From NCBI RefSeq assembly GCF_002291425.1, contig NZ_CP014136.1:3100001-3164000 (forward strand): a stretch of DNA of 64,000 nucleotides, read 5' to 3'. This document shows, in pieces, positions 19,928 to 29,923 of the stretch. Every line of letters starts with the position of its first letter. Positions within the stretch are counted from its first letter, which is position 1. Both the position numbers and the translations under genes were made by a program. The DNA is from Gibbsiella quercinecans (GTDB lineage Bacteria; Pseudomonadota; Gammaproteobacteria; Enterobacterales; Enterobacteriaceae). The notes under the pieces were generated by a model, which saw nothing but the letters and a program-made list of their open reading frames with translations, searched no databases and was not told the DNA's origin.

Positions 19928-21994
19928 GTGTCAGGAATCAGAAGAAGTACTACAACTGGCTATACATACGCATTTGAAAAGGCAGGATCTTTTGGAATAT
20001 TCAGTTCTAATGGCTCTGTTCCAGTTGAATATATGATGACATCATTCTCTGTGGATGATCTTGCGCAGTTATCTTACTCGAAAGATATTAATACCGATTT
20101 AAATTTTGATTATTTAATACAGCGAGATATTGATGAGGAAAGAGCTAGGGTCGAAATAAGTCAATATATCAGTTCTAGCGAAGATCTAGTTCAGAAAGAT
20201 ATTGTGTTCTTACCCCCTTTGCTTGTCTCCATCGTAAATGTTGATTCAAACAATAAGCTTATAGACTATTATCCTAATTGCAGTTTGAATAGTACAGATG
20301 ATAATGGGGTAATATTTGAGCGAGTTTGGCCAGGTATATTTAAAATTCGTAATTTTGAAATACAAAATGGTAAAGCTATATCTGTAAAGTATTCTGGTTC
20401 AGAAATAAAAGATGAAGTCATTACGGTCGATATTAATCAGGCGATTATAAATATTAACAGTACAAGAGAAGGTGTCGCTGGAGCTAGACTTGTAGTTATT
20501 GATGGACAGCATCGACTTTTTGCTCTTAATTACTTAAGAAAAGAACATCCGGATAAAATAAAAAACATAGTGGTTCCGGTTTGTATTGTTTACTCTCCAT
20601 ATTCTACATTAATTAACTCAACTGTAGCAAAAATACCAACTATTCCAGAGGTTTTAAGGAATTTATTTGTTGATATTAACTCTACTGTAGAAAGAGTCAG
20701 TGGACATTTCCTTACCTTACTTTCGGACAGAACATTAGGCTCTATAATATGCAGGGAATTCTGTAAAAAAATATTAAGTGAAAGACAGGAGTATGGATTA
20801 GGGTTAATTGAATGGAATACTAAAAAGCATAAAGAATCTCTCGAAATTTCTAGAGATTACACAATAACAAGTATTGGTGTTATCAATAATATCCTAGAGG
20901 ATTGTTTTGGGACAAGAAATGGAATAAAAATACTAACGTCAATTTTAGGGATCCGAGAGTCAGCTACTGAATTTGATTTCTCAGAATTCGAGAGCGACGA
21001 ATATGATGAGGAAAATATCGTTTCAAATATTCCGGAAACTTTTCCATGGAGTGGTTTCCTATCGAAGCATAAACCCATTTTAACGAAATTAGTAAATGAA
21101 ACTCTAACTAAAACATTAGTTACTTTATTTTTTGAGACGAAATTTTTTGCAGACTACTACGACAACTTAAGAGTTTTTTTTGAAGAGCAAGAGGCGCAAA
21201 TTAAATCGAATAGAAGTTGTGACTCAGGGGTGTTTTATTTTGCAAAAAAACATATTTTACTTAATGACCCAGAAACAAAAAAATCATTACCATTAATAAA
21301 TGAATTAATCTCAGAGTTAAAAAGTCGAAAAGAAAAAATTGTCCCAAGTCTTGCTTCTAAATCAATATGCCATAAAGCTATGGTTGAAGCTTGGTTTTTA
21401 TTATGCTCTAAATTAATTGTACACAAGAAAGATCTTAAAATTGTTGATAAAATAATACAGTACTGCGTTGAAAGTGCATTCTCACCAAATGTTCAGTTAT
21501 TTAACGAGCAGAGGCTATTTATACAAGATACAATTTATATTAATCAGAGAATTAAAGTAACAAAAGTGGCCAGAAGGCAAATTGTCAGATTGTTTTTCTC
21601 ACAATTACTTCTAAAGGCTAATATTGAAAGATTAGTAAACGACTTAAAAATCGATAATGAACTTCAAGATATTCTCATTAAATTTGCAAAAAGCGAAGTG
21701 GGTGCATATCTTAATCAAATGAGTAAAGATAAAACTAACACATTTATTAAAACATTTCGTAGTAATTATAATCTTGATGACATTGACAGAGATAAATTAC
21801 TTGCGGCTGAAGCAAACCGCACAAAAGAAATAAAACAAAAAAATGCAAGCGAGGTATATACTGAGTTTGATAGCTTAGTAAAATTCTATACTAAAGAGGG
21901 AATAGTGAATGCTTACCAAGATTTAACAAATTGCTTAAAATCAAACGACTTTGATTTTTCATTTGATAACGAGCCTTTTGATGATGAAATTTAA
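19928..21994 (+). CDS. Large DGQHR-domain protein (DndB-like fold), AT-rich
   Basis: 688 residues. The DGQHR motif is at residues 192-196 in RLVVIDGQHRLFALNYL, the hallmark shared with DndB and DptB-like proteins. The remainder, about 450 residues rich in Lys, Asn and Ile, is unrecognised. It is much longer than the 361-residue DndB elsewhere in the island, so it is not a simple duplicate. GGGGAG lies just upstream of the start codon (GTG at 19928). Its end overlaps the next gene, so the two form a coupled pair. The strongly AT-rich composition differs from dptFGH and dndBCDE, suggesting separate acquisition. A regulatory or nucleic-acid-related role is possible but not shown. Confidence 0.75.
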   Translation: MSGIRRSTTTGYTYAFEKAGSFGIFSSNGSVPVEYMMTSFSVDDLAQLSYSKDINTDLNFDYLIQRDIDEERARVEISQYISSSEDLVQKDIVFLPPLLVSIVNVDSNNKLIDYYPNCSLNSTDDNGVIFERVWPGIFKIRNFEIQNGKAISVKYSGSEIKDEVITVDINQAIININSTREGVAGARLVVIDGQHRLFALNYLRKEHPDKIKNIVVPVCIVYSPYSTLINSTVAKIPTIPEVLRNLFVDINSTVERVSGHFLTLLSDRTLGSIICREFCKKILSERQEYGLGLIEWNTKKHKESLEISRDYTITSIGVINNILEDCFGTRNGIKILTSILGIRESATEFDFSEFESDEYDEENIVSNIPETFPWSGFLSKHKPILTKLVNETLTKTLVTLFFETKFFADYYDNLRVFFEEQEAQIKSNRSCDSGVFYFAKKHILLNDPETKKSLPLINELISELKSRKEKIVPSLASKSICHKAMVEAWFLLCSKLIVHKKDLKIVDKIIQYCVESAFSPNVQLFNEQRLFIQDTIYINQRIKVTKVARRQIVRLFFSQLLLKANIERLVNDLKIDNELQDILIKFAKSEVGAYLNQMSKDKTNTFIKTFRSNYNLDDIDRDKLLAAEANRTKEIKQKNASEVYTEFDSLVKFYTKEGIVNAYQDLTNCLKSNDFDFSFDNEPFDDEI

Positions 21995-23267
21995 AACGAC
22001 AAAAGAATTATATTTCTCTATTTTATATGATGATTCCCTAGACACGAAATTATCAGCTGCCGCGGCAGCTGATTGCTTCAAAGATAAATTATTTTTCTTA
22101 ATCAGCAATTCATCTGCAATTATTGAAAATGTGGTTGCATTTTTGAAAAATAATGCTGATCTAAAGTGTGATATTGTTTTACTTGATCGAAATTGGTTGC
22201 TTGATACAGTACCGTTCTTTATCCATGATATATTTGAAAGCCAAATTAAGATAACACAGATAATTCTTGAGGATAACTTAAGCCAGAAAAAAATACTTCC
22301 GAGCAAGGAAGTAATTAATTCAGCCATAAGTAAACTAATTTCTGGCGAATCAGTTGATGCCAATACCATTAGCAACCCAATAATTCGTAATAAAATATCA
22401 AATGAAGTTAAAGTGTTAATTAATGCAAGAAATTGCATTATAAATTATTATATTGGCGCAAGTGTGTTTTATCCATCGGTGAATATTTCTAAAAGAACAA
22501 AAACTGACTTTGAGGGATTAAAATTAGAAGAGTATATTACTTCATTACAGGATATAAAAAAACTAACAAATAATAATTCGCTTAAAATAAATCAATACCT
22601 AAACAAGAAACTAGCCACTTTAGGGCGATACCTTCCCGTCGTTCCACAAATACCCAATGATATTATAGACAAAACACGTCCGAGCAATTCTCTGCATGAT
22701 GGTTTCCCAACAATATATAAACTGTTATCATGCTTTCAATATAAATCTGCGTTATTATCTATTGAGTATAAAAATCCTAATTCAGCTTTTTTACATTCAA
22801 TAAGAACTATAGAAACATATATAGAAGGTTTTTTAATATATGCCAATATTGCAACAATTAGTGATTGCTATAAGAGGAATGCACTATTCGAAAAAGATGC
22901 GTTTTTGATTAATAATCAAAAAGTTAGTGGGTTTGGAAGGAAGTATGCCTCGGCAGGAAATATTAATAATATAAAGAATCATAAATTTTACCAGAATATC
23001 AGGGAAATGATAGATCTGAGAAATAAATTATATTTAACCCATGGAGACATGAAAGCTTGCTCAACACTAACAAAAAGATCTCTTAATTATATCATAGCTA
23101 TAATAAATCATATTGACTTAGTTTCTAATCAAAAAACTCTTCCATGGAGTAAAATTTATCGAGACATAGATAAAAGTTTACGATTTGATTTTTATGGGGT
23201 AACTAAGTCATCATTATCAAATTCATTTATCCATGAAATTTATTTTCAATTGCATCGGGATGAATAA
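21981..23267 (+). CDS. Unknown protein with C-terminal HEPN-like motif
   Basis: 428 residues from MMKFKTTKELYF, overlapping the DGQHR gene by 14 bp; an upstream in-frame start at 21951 is possible. The C-terminal part is helical. It contains SIRTIETYIEGFL followed by MIDLRNKLYLTH, where R347 and H354 fit the R-x4-6-H signature of HEPN ribonuclease toxins. The N-terminal 250 residues resemble nothing I know. Coupling to a DGQHR protein and the facing PIN-like gene suggest an RNA- or DNA-targeting module. The HEPN call is by eye and tentative. Confidence 0.55.
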   Translation: MMKFKTTKELYFSILYDDSLDTKLSAAAAADCFKDKLFFLISNSSAIIENVVAFLKNNADLKCDIVLLDRNWLLDTVPFFIHDIFESQIKITQIILEDNLSQKKILPSKEVINSAISKLISGESVDANTISNPIIRNKISNEVKVLINARNCIINYYIGASVFYPSVNISKRTKTDFEGLKLEEYITSLQDIKKLTNNNSLKINQYLNKKLATLGRYLPVVPQIPNDIIDKTRPSNSLHDGFPTIYKLLSCFQYKSALLSIEYKNPNSAFLHSIRTIETYIEGFLIYANIATISDCYKRNALFEKDAFLINNQKVSGFGRKYASAGNINNIKNHKFYQNIREMIDLRNKLYLTHGDMKACSTLTKRSLNYIIAIINHIDLVSNQKTLPWSKIYRDIDKSLRFDFYGVTKSSLSNSFIHEIYFQLHRDE

Positions 23268-23279
23268 ATAAAAATAATC

Positions 23280-24422
23280 TTACTCTGAAAAGTGATAATG
23301 CTCTGGCAGTAATTGATAAGTTGAGTCATCTAATGCCTCAAATAATATTTCTTTGCCAAGGAATAGATCTCTTTCTTTGCAATAATAATATATGGTTTTC
23401 CTGGCTGTTGCTTTCCAGTTAGCGGTTAGGGCGCGCAAAGGATTTTCTTCAATCCAAGAATATAACTCATCCAATTTCACAATTGGCCCAATAGCTCTAA
23501 AAGCTTGTAATACAAATTCTTTCCATGATGGAGATAATGACTGTTCAATGTCAGCTAAAGTAGATTTTGATATGCTGATTTTTCTTATTTTACTTGCAAC
23601 TGAAATAAATTGAGTGGATGAAATAAGTCTAAAATCAACACCAGCTTTCATTGATACTTCAGTAACGAGTTCGGGTCTGGCTCCTAATATAATATTATTT
23701 TCTTTCCAACACCAATCTTCCTTTCGCTCATCGGAAACCAGAATAATTGGCCTGTTTGTACTTTTGGCTTGATTTAGTATTTCATGCCAAATTATAAAAT
23801 CTGCATATTTTGATTTTATAATTAAGTCACCATATAACTTAACTTCATGTTCCTTATTTTTGGCATCTTTGAATCCAGGCGGTATTTTATTCTCAAATCT
23901 AAATTCTCCCTCCTTATAAAGAATTTCAAGTGTGTCTTTTGAAGGAATGTCACCAATTCGGCCATCAAATAAATTCATTAATTGAATCTGGACTGGATCA
24001 TTTCGAAAATAATTTGGATGCTTTTCCTTAACACCCTCTATAAAAGTTCGAAACTCCTCATCGAATCGCTCAACTAAATGGGCGACATCACCATACGGTA
24101 TAGAGTGATGTTGCTTATCCGAAAATAGACCTAGTACATCATCTTTAAATTTTCTACTTTTTCCTAGTAACTCATCAAATACCCTTGCTTGCTGCTGTAA
24201 AACAGTCACTCGATTGCTTTGATACTCTAGGCCGACAAAATAAGGTAGCCATATATTCTCTTTAAAATATTCAATAGCCCTTATAAAATCATCTGCAGCA
24301 TTTTTAGGATATCTATATATATTAAGTAATGCACTAGTATCAAAACATATTGTAGCTTTCTTGAGCTCTATTGATTTAAGCTCTGGCAAAAAAGCCAAGT
24401 ATCCTTTAAACATATTCTTCAT
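23280..24422 (-). CDS. PIN-like domain protein (DUF4935 / PIN_8 type)
   Basis: 380 residues. PIN-type metal-binding acids occur in order: Asp28 in TICFDTSALLNIYRY, Glu in FVGLEYQSN, Asp in KYADFIIWHEIL and Asp in IILVSDERKEDW. This is consistent with a PIN-fold nuclease of the DUF4935 type. I chose the ATG at 24422 with GAGGG nine bases upstream. The C-terminal 100 residues are an unassigned helical region. It converges on the HEPN-like gene with only 12 bp between stops, and it is AT-rich like that pair. The role may be abortive-infection-type RNA cleavage. Confidence 0.7.
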   Translation of the reverse strand: MKNMFKGYLAFLPELKSIELKKATICFDTSALLNIYRYPKNAADDFIRAIEYFKENIWLPYFVGLEYQSNRVTVLQQQARVFDELLGKSRKFKDDVLGLFSDKQHHSIPYGDVAHLVERFDEEFRTFIEGVKEKHPNYFRNDPVQIQLMNLFDGRIGDIPSKDTLEILYKEGEFRFENKIPPGFKDAKNKEHEVKLYGDLIIKSKYADFIIWHEILNQAKSTNRPIILVSDERKEDWCWKENNIILGARPELVTEVSMKAGVDFRLISSTQFISVASKIRKISISKSTLADIEQSLSPSWKEFVLQAFRAIGPIVKLDELYSWIEENPLRALTANWKATARKTIYYYCKERDLFLGKEILFEALDDSTYQLLPEHYHFSE

Positions 24423-24776
24423 TACCAATAACCCTCTATGCTTTCTCGGAAATCTTTTATTTTTTATAACTTCTTAAAGAGGCTTTAAAATCTTCAATTC
24501 GTGTAGCCCAATCTTGCATTAACTTCTCTAATTTTAGATGTAACATTATCAATGTTAACACAAAAGCTACGCTAATATCACCAAACCTAGGAGCCTTACC
24601 CTGTTGTCGCGGTTGTGGATGCCTGTTTCAGGCGGTGCACGGCGTTCCTGTCCGCCGTGCTAAGTCTGGCTTAATGCTCCAGCGCGGCAACTGCACTATC
24701 TGATTTGTGGCAACGAACCACTTGTATATTTTTTTGCAAATATAGAGTGGATATAGATTTGTTGTTTCTCACTATT
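24423..24776. other. Gene-free gap with a GC-rich hairpin patch
   Basis: 354 bp between the PIN-like gene start and the dndE stop. The outer parts are AT-rich. From about 24600 to 24710 the sequence turns GC-rich and holds a perfect hairpin, GCACGGCG (24637-24644) and CGCCGTGC (24653-24660), with an 8-nt loop. There is no T-run directly after it, so it is not a classic terminator. No open frame of note. It may be a small RNA or remnant of an insertion. Confidence 0.5.
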
Positions 24777-25130
24777 TTACACCCCAAATGTAAAGTCTCT
24801 TAGAGAGCGATAGTTTCTTAACGCCGAAATCCCATCCTCAACATGCGCCGCCCACGCCTTAATCATCTCCTTCTGATCTAGGTGCGGATAAAGCATCTTT
24901 AACACCAACTCCGTAGCTTGTAATGTTTCCCCCAGCCACGTAATTTTATCCAGTATCAGCGATCCATCCAGCTTCTTACTATCTCGGTCAGGCAAATAAC
25001 GAAATTCGGTCTCAACCGAGCGGAAAAACGACAGTCTGGCAACAATATTAGGCGTGATACCAGTATATCCTTTTAACTTCTTGAGCTGTTCTTCAGTCTG
25101 ACGACTAAGTGCCATTCGATTCGGGAGCAT
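24777..25130 (-). CDS. dndE: DNA sulfur modification protein DndE
   Basis: 117 residues, the usual length. DndE is a small protein needed for phosphorothioation; structural work describes a tetramer that binds nicked DNA. Family features seen are an early LSRQTEEQLKKLKGYTGITPNIVARLSF and a late WAAHVEDGISALR. The start overlaps the dndD stop by one base, so it is the last gene of the dndBCDE operon. Confidence 0.93.
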   Translation of the reverse strand: MLPNRMALSRQTEEQLKKLKGYTGITPNIVARLSFFRSVETEFRYLPDRDSKKLDGSLILDKITWLGETLQATELVLKMLYPHLDQKEMIKAWAAHVEDGISALRNYRSLRDFTFGV

Positions 25131-27145
25131 CAGATAGCCTCCTTGGTTAGTTCCCAGAAGTAACCGGGTTTCAGCGCAGATGATTTAGTATGCGCATTAA
25201 ACACAATCTCATAAGCATGAGAAATATCATCACGCAGTCGATCGACGAAATAACTCTCGTCCACTTCAGTATCGGTGGATAGCAGCACAACCTGATGGCT
25301 GGCCTCCGGGAAATAATGATTAATCAACTTATCCCGATGCTGAGAATCCAGACGCCCTAACGGCGTATCAATAATCACCGGGAAATCACGCCCAGAGGTT
25401 TTTGCCAGCGCCTCAAGAATGGCAATCGCATAAATCTGCTTTTCACCCGCAGAAAGCAGCTTACGATTAATCACCGAACCCTTTTCATCCACCAGTTCAA
25501 CATCAAATGTCTGTGGATTTATGTGCGCATTAAGCTGTAAATCCTCTTTACGAGCAAGTTTGTGGTAGGCAATTTCAAAGTTAGCAGATAACTTTTTCAC
25601 TCGCGCCTGCGTTAACACATCACTGTAGTAATCGAGCAGGTTAATGGTCTCCTGCGCATTTTTAAATGCGCTGCTCAAACCATGTTGGCTACGGGTTATG
25701 TCATGTGCTTTCTGTACCTGACGAACACAATCTAGTTGCTGCTGTTTCGTTCGTTTAGCCTCTTCCAGCAACGAGCGATATTTTTGCCGCTGTTTTTCAC
25801 GCTTATGATCGAGATCGCGTAATGCTGCAAAGAGATCCATTAACTGCTCGTCTTCCGGGGCGCGAGCAATATTAGCTGCGGCTTGCTCCAGTTGTTGTTC
25901 AATATCCGCTAATTGATGGCGGTACATATCAAAACGCTGCCATGCTTTTTTGCTGTCCTGCTCAATGGACTGCTGGAGCATACCAGCTTCACGTTCAGAA
26001 ATATCAAACAGCAAATCACCTTTTGGTTTGGCTGCCATATATGCGTCCAAATTATTGGTAATCGCTTCGGTAGCAATGGCTCTGGTACTACTCTCACTGC
26101 TGGAACGGAACGCGATATCATTTTTGAGTTGAGTTAAAAATTGATTTAACTCCGTCTCAAAATTTTTCGCCTGCTTGATCTGTGCTTCATTGGCAATTTT
26201 TTCTAGCAACCGCGACAACGTATTAGGTGCTAACGCATAGGGCAACGATCCATCGCATTCCTGTCGTAACGCTTTTTCCAGACGCTCTTTTTCTTTTAAC
26301 AGCGTTTCAACTTTCTGCTTTTCCTGTGCTTTGGTCTGGGCAAATGCGCCGCCCTGCGCATTTAACAATCCCTCATGGCGAATAATGTCCTGGGATAAAA
26401 ATTCAATCCGCGAATTGACGAAATCGGCCTCTTCCAGCAATTTCTCTGCCTGACCGGCAAGCGTTTTAATCTTTGTCTCAAGCGCTTCGACCTGCTGTTG
26501 CTGGGAGCCACCTAACTGCGCGGTTTGCTGGCGTTTGACAAAAATCATCAGGTCATTTTGCAGTCTGGCGATCAGATCCAGTCCCAACAAACGACGCACC
26601 GCTGTACGCAGAATATTGCCGGATTCATCTTCCGCCAACTCTGCAATCTTCTCACCATCAAAAAAGAAAAGATCGGCAACACCGTGAGGAATTAATTCAT
26701 TCAAAAACCCTTGGCACTGGTCATAACTGAGTTCACTACGCGGTTGTCCATCCTGCTGCAAAGAGAGACGATCTTTCTTTCCTTTCTTCCAGCTACGCGT
26801 GACGGTGAATTCAGTCTCATGGCCGTTTTGGTTGTAGGTAAAGGTCAGTTCTACTGCGGCCTCATCCGGACGCTCTGCTGTATACGTCCCGTTGTGCACC
26901 AGTGCTCCGAGTTGTTCAACATACTCCTGCTGCTGCATTGCCGAGCCAAACGCTAAACGCCCATACAGTGCCAGTCGAATTGCCGACAAAATAGATGTTT
27001 TCCCTGCACCATTTAAACCACCAAATAGAACAATCGGGCGAGGGTTTACTTCATGCGGACGCTTTCTGGGAGCCAGATCGATGGTGTGTGTGCCGCAAAA
27101 TACGCGAAAATTATGTAATACTAGTTGCTTAATGAGCACGTTCAT
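25130..27145 (-). CDS. dndD: DNA sulfur modification ATPase DndD
   Basis: 671 residues from MNVLIKQLVLHNFR. This is an SMC/Rad50-like ATPase: Walker A GGLNGAGKT at residues 42-50, long coiled-coil arms in the middle, then the ABC signature LSAGEKQIYAIAIL and Walker B FPVIIDTPLGRLD near the end. It is thought to supply energy and DNA remodelling during sulfur insertion. AGGAAA precedes the ATG inside the end of dndC (17 bp overlap); a start three codons upstream is also possible. Confidence 0.93.
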   Translation of the reverse strand: MNVLIKQLVLHNFRVFCGTHTIDLAPRKRPHEVNPRPIVLFGGLNGAGKTSILSAIRLALYGRLAFGSAMQQQEYVEQLGALVHNGTYTAERPDEAAVELTFTYNQNGHETEFTVTRSWKKGKKDRLSLQQDGQPRSELSYDQCQGFLNELIPHGVADLFFFDGEKIAELAEDESGNILRTAVRRLLGLDLIARLQNDLMIFVKRQQTAQLGGSQQQQVEALETKIKTLAGQAEKLLEEADFVNSRIEFLSQDIIRHEGLLNAQGGAFAQTKAQEKQKVETLLKEKERLEKALRQECDGSLPYALAPNTLSRLLEKIANEAQIKQAKNFETELNQFLTQLKNDIAFRSSSESSTRAIATEAITNNLDAYMAAKPKGDLLFDISEREAGMLQQSIEQDSKKAWQRFDMYRHQLADIEQQLEQAAANIARAPEDEQLMDLFAALRDLDHKREKQRQKYRSLLEEAKRTKQQQLDCVRQVQKAHDITRSQHGLSSAFKNAQETINLLDYYSDVLTQARVKKLSANFEIAYHKLARKEDLQLNAHINPQTFDVELVDEKGSVINRKLLSAGEKQIYAIAILEALAKTSGRDFPVIIDTPLGRLDSQHRDKLINHYFPEASHQVVLLSTDTEVDESYFVDRLRDDISHAYEIVFNAHTKSSALKPGYFWELTKEAI

Positions 27146-28763
27146 TTTCCTCATCGATAAGCACAGACGATTCGCTCGCATCGATAATTCTGCGCTGTAA
27201 AGTCTGGAGTTCAGCTTCTAGCTTATCCACCTCGTCCTGATGAATATCCCGATCATTGCGTTTTTGCAGCGTTGCCTGTTGCTGCTGGATCTCTTCCAGG
27301 CTGCCCCAGTCCTGCTTCAAAATTGTGCCGAGCTTGTCAAAAATCCCCTGACGACGACTTAACCCTTCCATCGAGGTTTCCAGCTCAATCAGTTTCATTA
27401 CCATTTCAGGTACTACGTCAAACCCTTGCGTTATCTGTACCAGCAAATCAGCATCGCTGGCATCAAAGCGAGACTGATCGTCAACCACCCAATTCAGATC
27501 CTGCTGATATACCTCGCGGTAAATCCCCGGCAATGTATCGTACCAGTCTGGCTCGTTAGGATCTTTCAACCACTCCTGGCGGATAGCGTGCAGCTCCGGC
27601 TGGGTAATTAACGTAATCGTGTGGCCCTGGGCGTTTAAATCGCGCTCAATTTCAAGTAAGCCTTTTAACCACTGCTGGCGGTATTTGAGCCAGTAGGGGC
27701 CTGGAACATGCTTACGTTCTGCACTGCGATCTTCGCCGTCTTTAGCGTACTGATAGCTCACCTTACCGGTGCGGCGTTTATAGTTGCGATAGGTGTCTTT
27801 ATTCACCGGGTCGGTGGTAAACGCCAGCAGATCACGATATTTTAGCAATGGCGCCATCCACTCTTCGCCGTTTTTGATCAGGCTTTCCATCGCTTTATCT
27901 TTGGTGACTACGGTACAGGTCCAGCAGCCAAAGCGAGAGTTCCCGCAAGAGGGGGTACTTTCGTCGATCACCAGGGGACACTCACCCTGTGCGGAAGAGT
28001 CCATATACAGCGTCCACAGAGGACGGTTGTTTCCACCCCACGGGCTTTCCCATTCGTCGATATCTTCAGGAGCATAGCGGAACGCGCCGCGCAGCAGCTT
28101 CCAGACATCTTCTACATCCCAGGTATCAATGGGGGTATAGATAAACGCATTTGCCAGTGTGGTGTGCCGGGCCAGGCGTGAGCCATCAATTTTGTGTTTT
28201 GCTATTACCTGTGCACGAGAAGCGCTTTCGCTGCTACGTGAGCCGAGGACAACAATCACTTCATCAAACTGGCTGACCTTATCTTTAATAAAGTCGCTCA
28301 CCGGATTGATTTTCATACGCTCGGTACACCAGCGAAAACTACGGGTTGGGGCCGGATAACCTTTCCCCAGTAAATTGACCCAGAAGGTTTCATTAGTTTT
28401 AGGCGTTACCGCATGTTGAGTGATCGGCAGGCCATTACGCTTTGCGCCTGCCTCAATCTGCAACATCGTTTTCTTAATTAAATCTACTACCACTGGTGTT
28501 TCCACCAGCGTATCGGATGACACCACAAAAACATCTTTGGTGCGCATTTCCGGGGGCAGGCCGAGCAAGGCCAGATACACCAGCGTAATCACGGCGGAAG
28601 AATCTTTCCCGCCGCTGTAGCCAATCACCCACGGACGCTTATCCGTACAATAAATTCTTTGTACTTCGGCAACATATTCGGCCAAAGGACGTCCGGCGAA
28701 CTGCTCCTGATTGATAAAATCTTCGTATTCGGCCAGATCGAAGGCCTGAACTAATTTACTCAT
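27129..28763 (-). CDS. dndC: DNA sulfur modification protein DndC (PAPS-reductase-like)
   Basis: 544 residues. The ATP-pyrophosphatase P-loop SGGKDS is at residues 50-55, as in PAPS reductases, followed by the cysteine cluster CGNSRFGCWTC expected to hold the Fe-S centre. It activates the DNA backbone so that sulfur replaces a non-bridging oxygen. The ATG overlaps the dndB stop (ATGA), and the 3' end overlaps dndD. No dndA cysteine desulfurase is in the window; such systems commonly use a chromosomal IscS. Confidence 0.95.
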   Translation of the reverse strand: MSKLVQAFDLAEYEDFINQEQFAGRPLAEYVAEVQRIYCTDKRPWVIGYSGGKDSSAVITLVYLALLGLPPEMRTKDVFVVSSDTLVETPVVVDLIKKTMLQIEAGAKRNGLPITQHAVTPKTNETFWVNLLGKGYPAPTRSFRWCTERMKINPVSDFIKDKVSQFDEVIVVLGSRSSESASRAQVIAKHKIDGSRLARHTTLANAFIYTPIDTWDVEDVWKLLRGAFRYAPEDIDEWESPWGGNNRPLWTLYMDSSAQGECPLVIDESTPSCGNSRFGCWTCTVVTKDKAMESLIKNGEEWMAPLLKYRDLLAFTTDPVNKDTYRNYKRRTGKVSYQYAKDGEDRSAERKHVPGPYWLKYRQQWLKGLLEIERDLNAQGHTITLITQPELHAIRQEWLKDPNEPDWYDTLPGIYREVYQQDLNWVVDDQSRFDASDADLLVQITQGFDVVPEMVMKLIELETSMEGLSRRQGIFDKLGTILKQDWGSLEEIQQQQATLQKRNDRDIHQDEVDKLEAELQTLQRRIIDASESSVLIDEENERAH

Positions 28764-29845
28764 GAGACAACCATTTGAGCTTCAAGCTCCTGTTCTTCAG
28801 GAGTGAGTGGAATTGATAGCGCGTTTTTTAGCGCATTGCAGGTGAGCTGGATCGCCGTACTGGTTTTACTTAGCTTACCGTGCTGCATTGCGCGTTTCAT
28901 CAGATCCGGATTGTTTCTGCGCCAGTTAAAGGTTTTGAGTGCAGCAATTTTCTCCGGCCACTGCTCCGGATAGTCTGTCAGCAGGGCATATCCCAGTTGC
29001 CCGAGCGCCTGCAATCCAATGCCATGAGCGTGAACATAGTCCTGCCGTAGCTGAACCGGTGAAACCTCTTTTTTCGCCGCTAACTGCCAGTCAGGCATCA
29101 CGTGAAAAATAGCTTGCCAATAGCGGGTGGCTATCTGGGTGCATTCTTCAAAATTGCCTTCTTTGGGATCTTTTCCCAGCAGCGCACGGGTAGCTTGTTT
29201 GATGCTGCTTAACGTAAATAATTTATTTGACCGCTGACTGATACCGGATTTTTCCAGCTCGGTCATCCCGACAAACGGCTCTACGGACATTGCCAGATAA
29301 CGCGCCAGATTTGAACTGGCGTCCCGATGATCATACAGCGATGCCAGTGATGGACTGGGACGAATGGCGTACTTATTCAGATCGGCAAACATCTGCTGGC
29401 TGCGTTTTAATCCTTCATCGACAAAAAACAGCACCGGGATATTATCCTGCCCCAGCTCCGGGCGTGCGTCTAAAGCGTCTTCAATCGCTTTGCGGCGATG
29501 CTGACCGTCATTGATCAGAATTTGTGCATCCATCGGCACGCATAATACCCCCAGATTATTAGTGCCGGGGAACTCATCAAACTGGACGTCAACGGCAATG
29601 GAGGCTGTCAGCGCAGAGAACACATAATCTTTTGGATTTTCAAGAAGATAACGAACCATTTCGGGAATGCGTGATTTATTCAGCGTGCGCTGTGCGCGTA
29701 GCTCAGGCGGTACGTCATTTTCATCAAAACTGAATATCTTTGGTATGATGCGCATCGGGCATGTGGCGATGTAGAAAGGGCGACCAGCCTGAATGCCTCG
29801 TATAGCTGGAAAAGAGTAGCAGTAATCTGCATCAATACTAGCCAT
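28760..29845 (-). CDS. dndB: DndB, DGQHR protein and repressor of the dnd operon
   Basis: 361 residues with DGQHR at positions 113-117 in LINDGQHRRKAIED. In Salmonella Cerro 87, DndB is described as a transcriptional repressor of the dnd genes. Here two matching binding sites lie 35-52 and 79-96 bp upstream of its start, supporting autoregulation. It is the first gene of the four-gene operon reading towards the Dpt genes. Confidence 0.95.
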   Translation of the reverse strand: MASIDADYCYSFPAIRGIQAGRPFYIATCPMRIIPKIFSFDENDVPPELRAQRTLNKSRIPEMVRYLLENPKDYVFSALTASIAVDVQFDEFPGTNNLGVLCVPMDAQILINDGQHRRKAIEDALDARPELGQDNIPVLFFVDEGLKRSQQMFADLNKYAIRPSPSLASLYDHRDASSNLARYLAMSVEPFVGMTELEKSGISQRSNKLFTLSSIKQATRALLGKDPKEGNFEECTQIATRYWQAIFHVMPDWQLAAKKEVSPVQLRQDYVHAHGIGLQALGQLGYALLTDYPEQWPEKIAALKTFNWRRNNPDLMKRAMQHGKLSKTSTAIQLTCNALKNALSIPLTPEEQELEAQMVVS

Positions 29846-29879
29846 GCTGTAATCCGTATAAAAATCGAATGAATTGGTG

Positions 29880-29897
29880 TACGTGATATTTTACGTA
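29880..29897. promoter_or_regulatory. DndB binding site 1 (TACG-N10-CGTA)
   Basis: TACG at 29880-29883 and CGTA at 29894-29897 are separated by exactly 10 bp. This matches the motif reported for DndB in Salmonella. It is the site nearer to dndB. Confidence 0.8.
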
Positions 29898-29923
29898 ACA
29901 CGAGGTGGGATTTACAGCTTTTT

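Noticed and set aside
19928-21994. Duplicate dndB
   Set aside because: It shares only the DGQHR motif; the length is nearly double and the rest differs, so it is described as a separate DGQHR protein.
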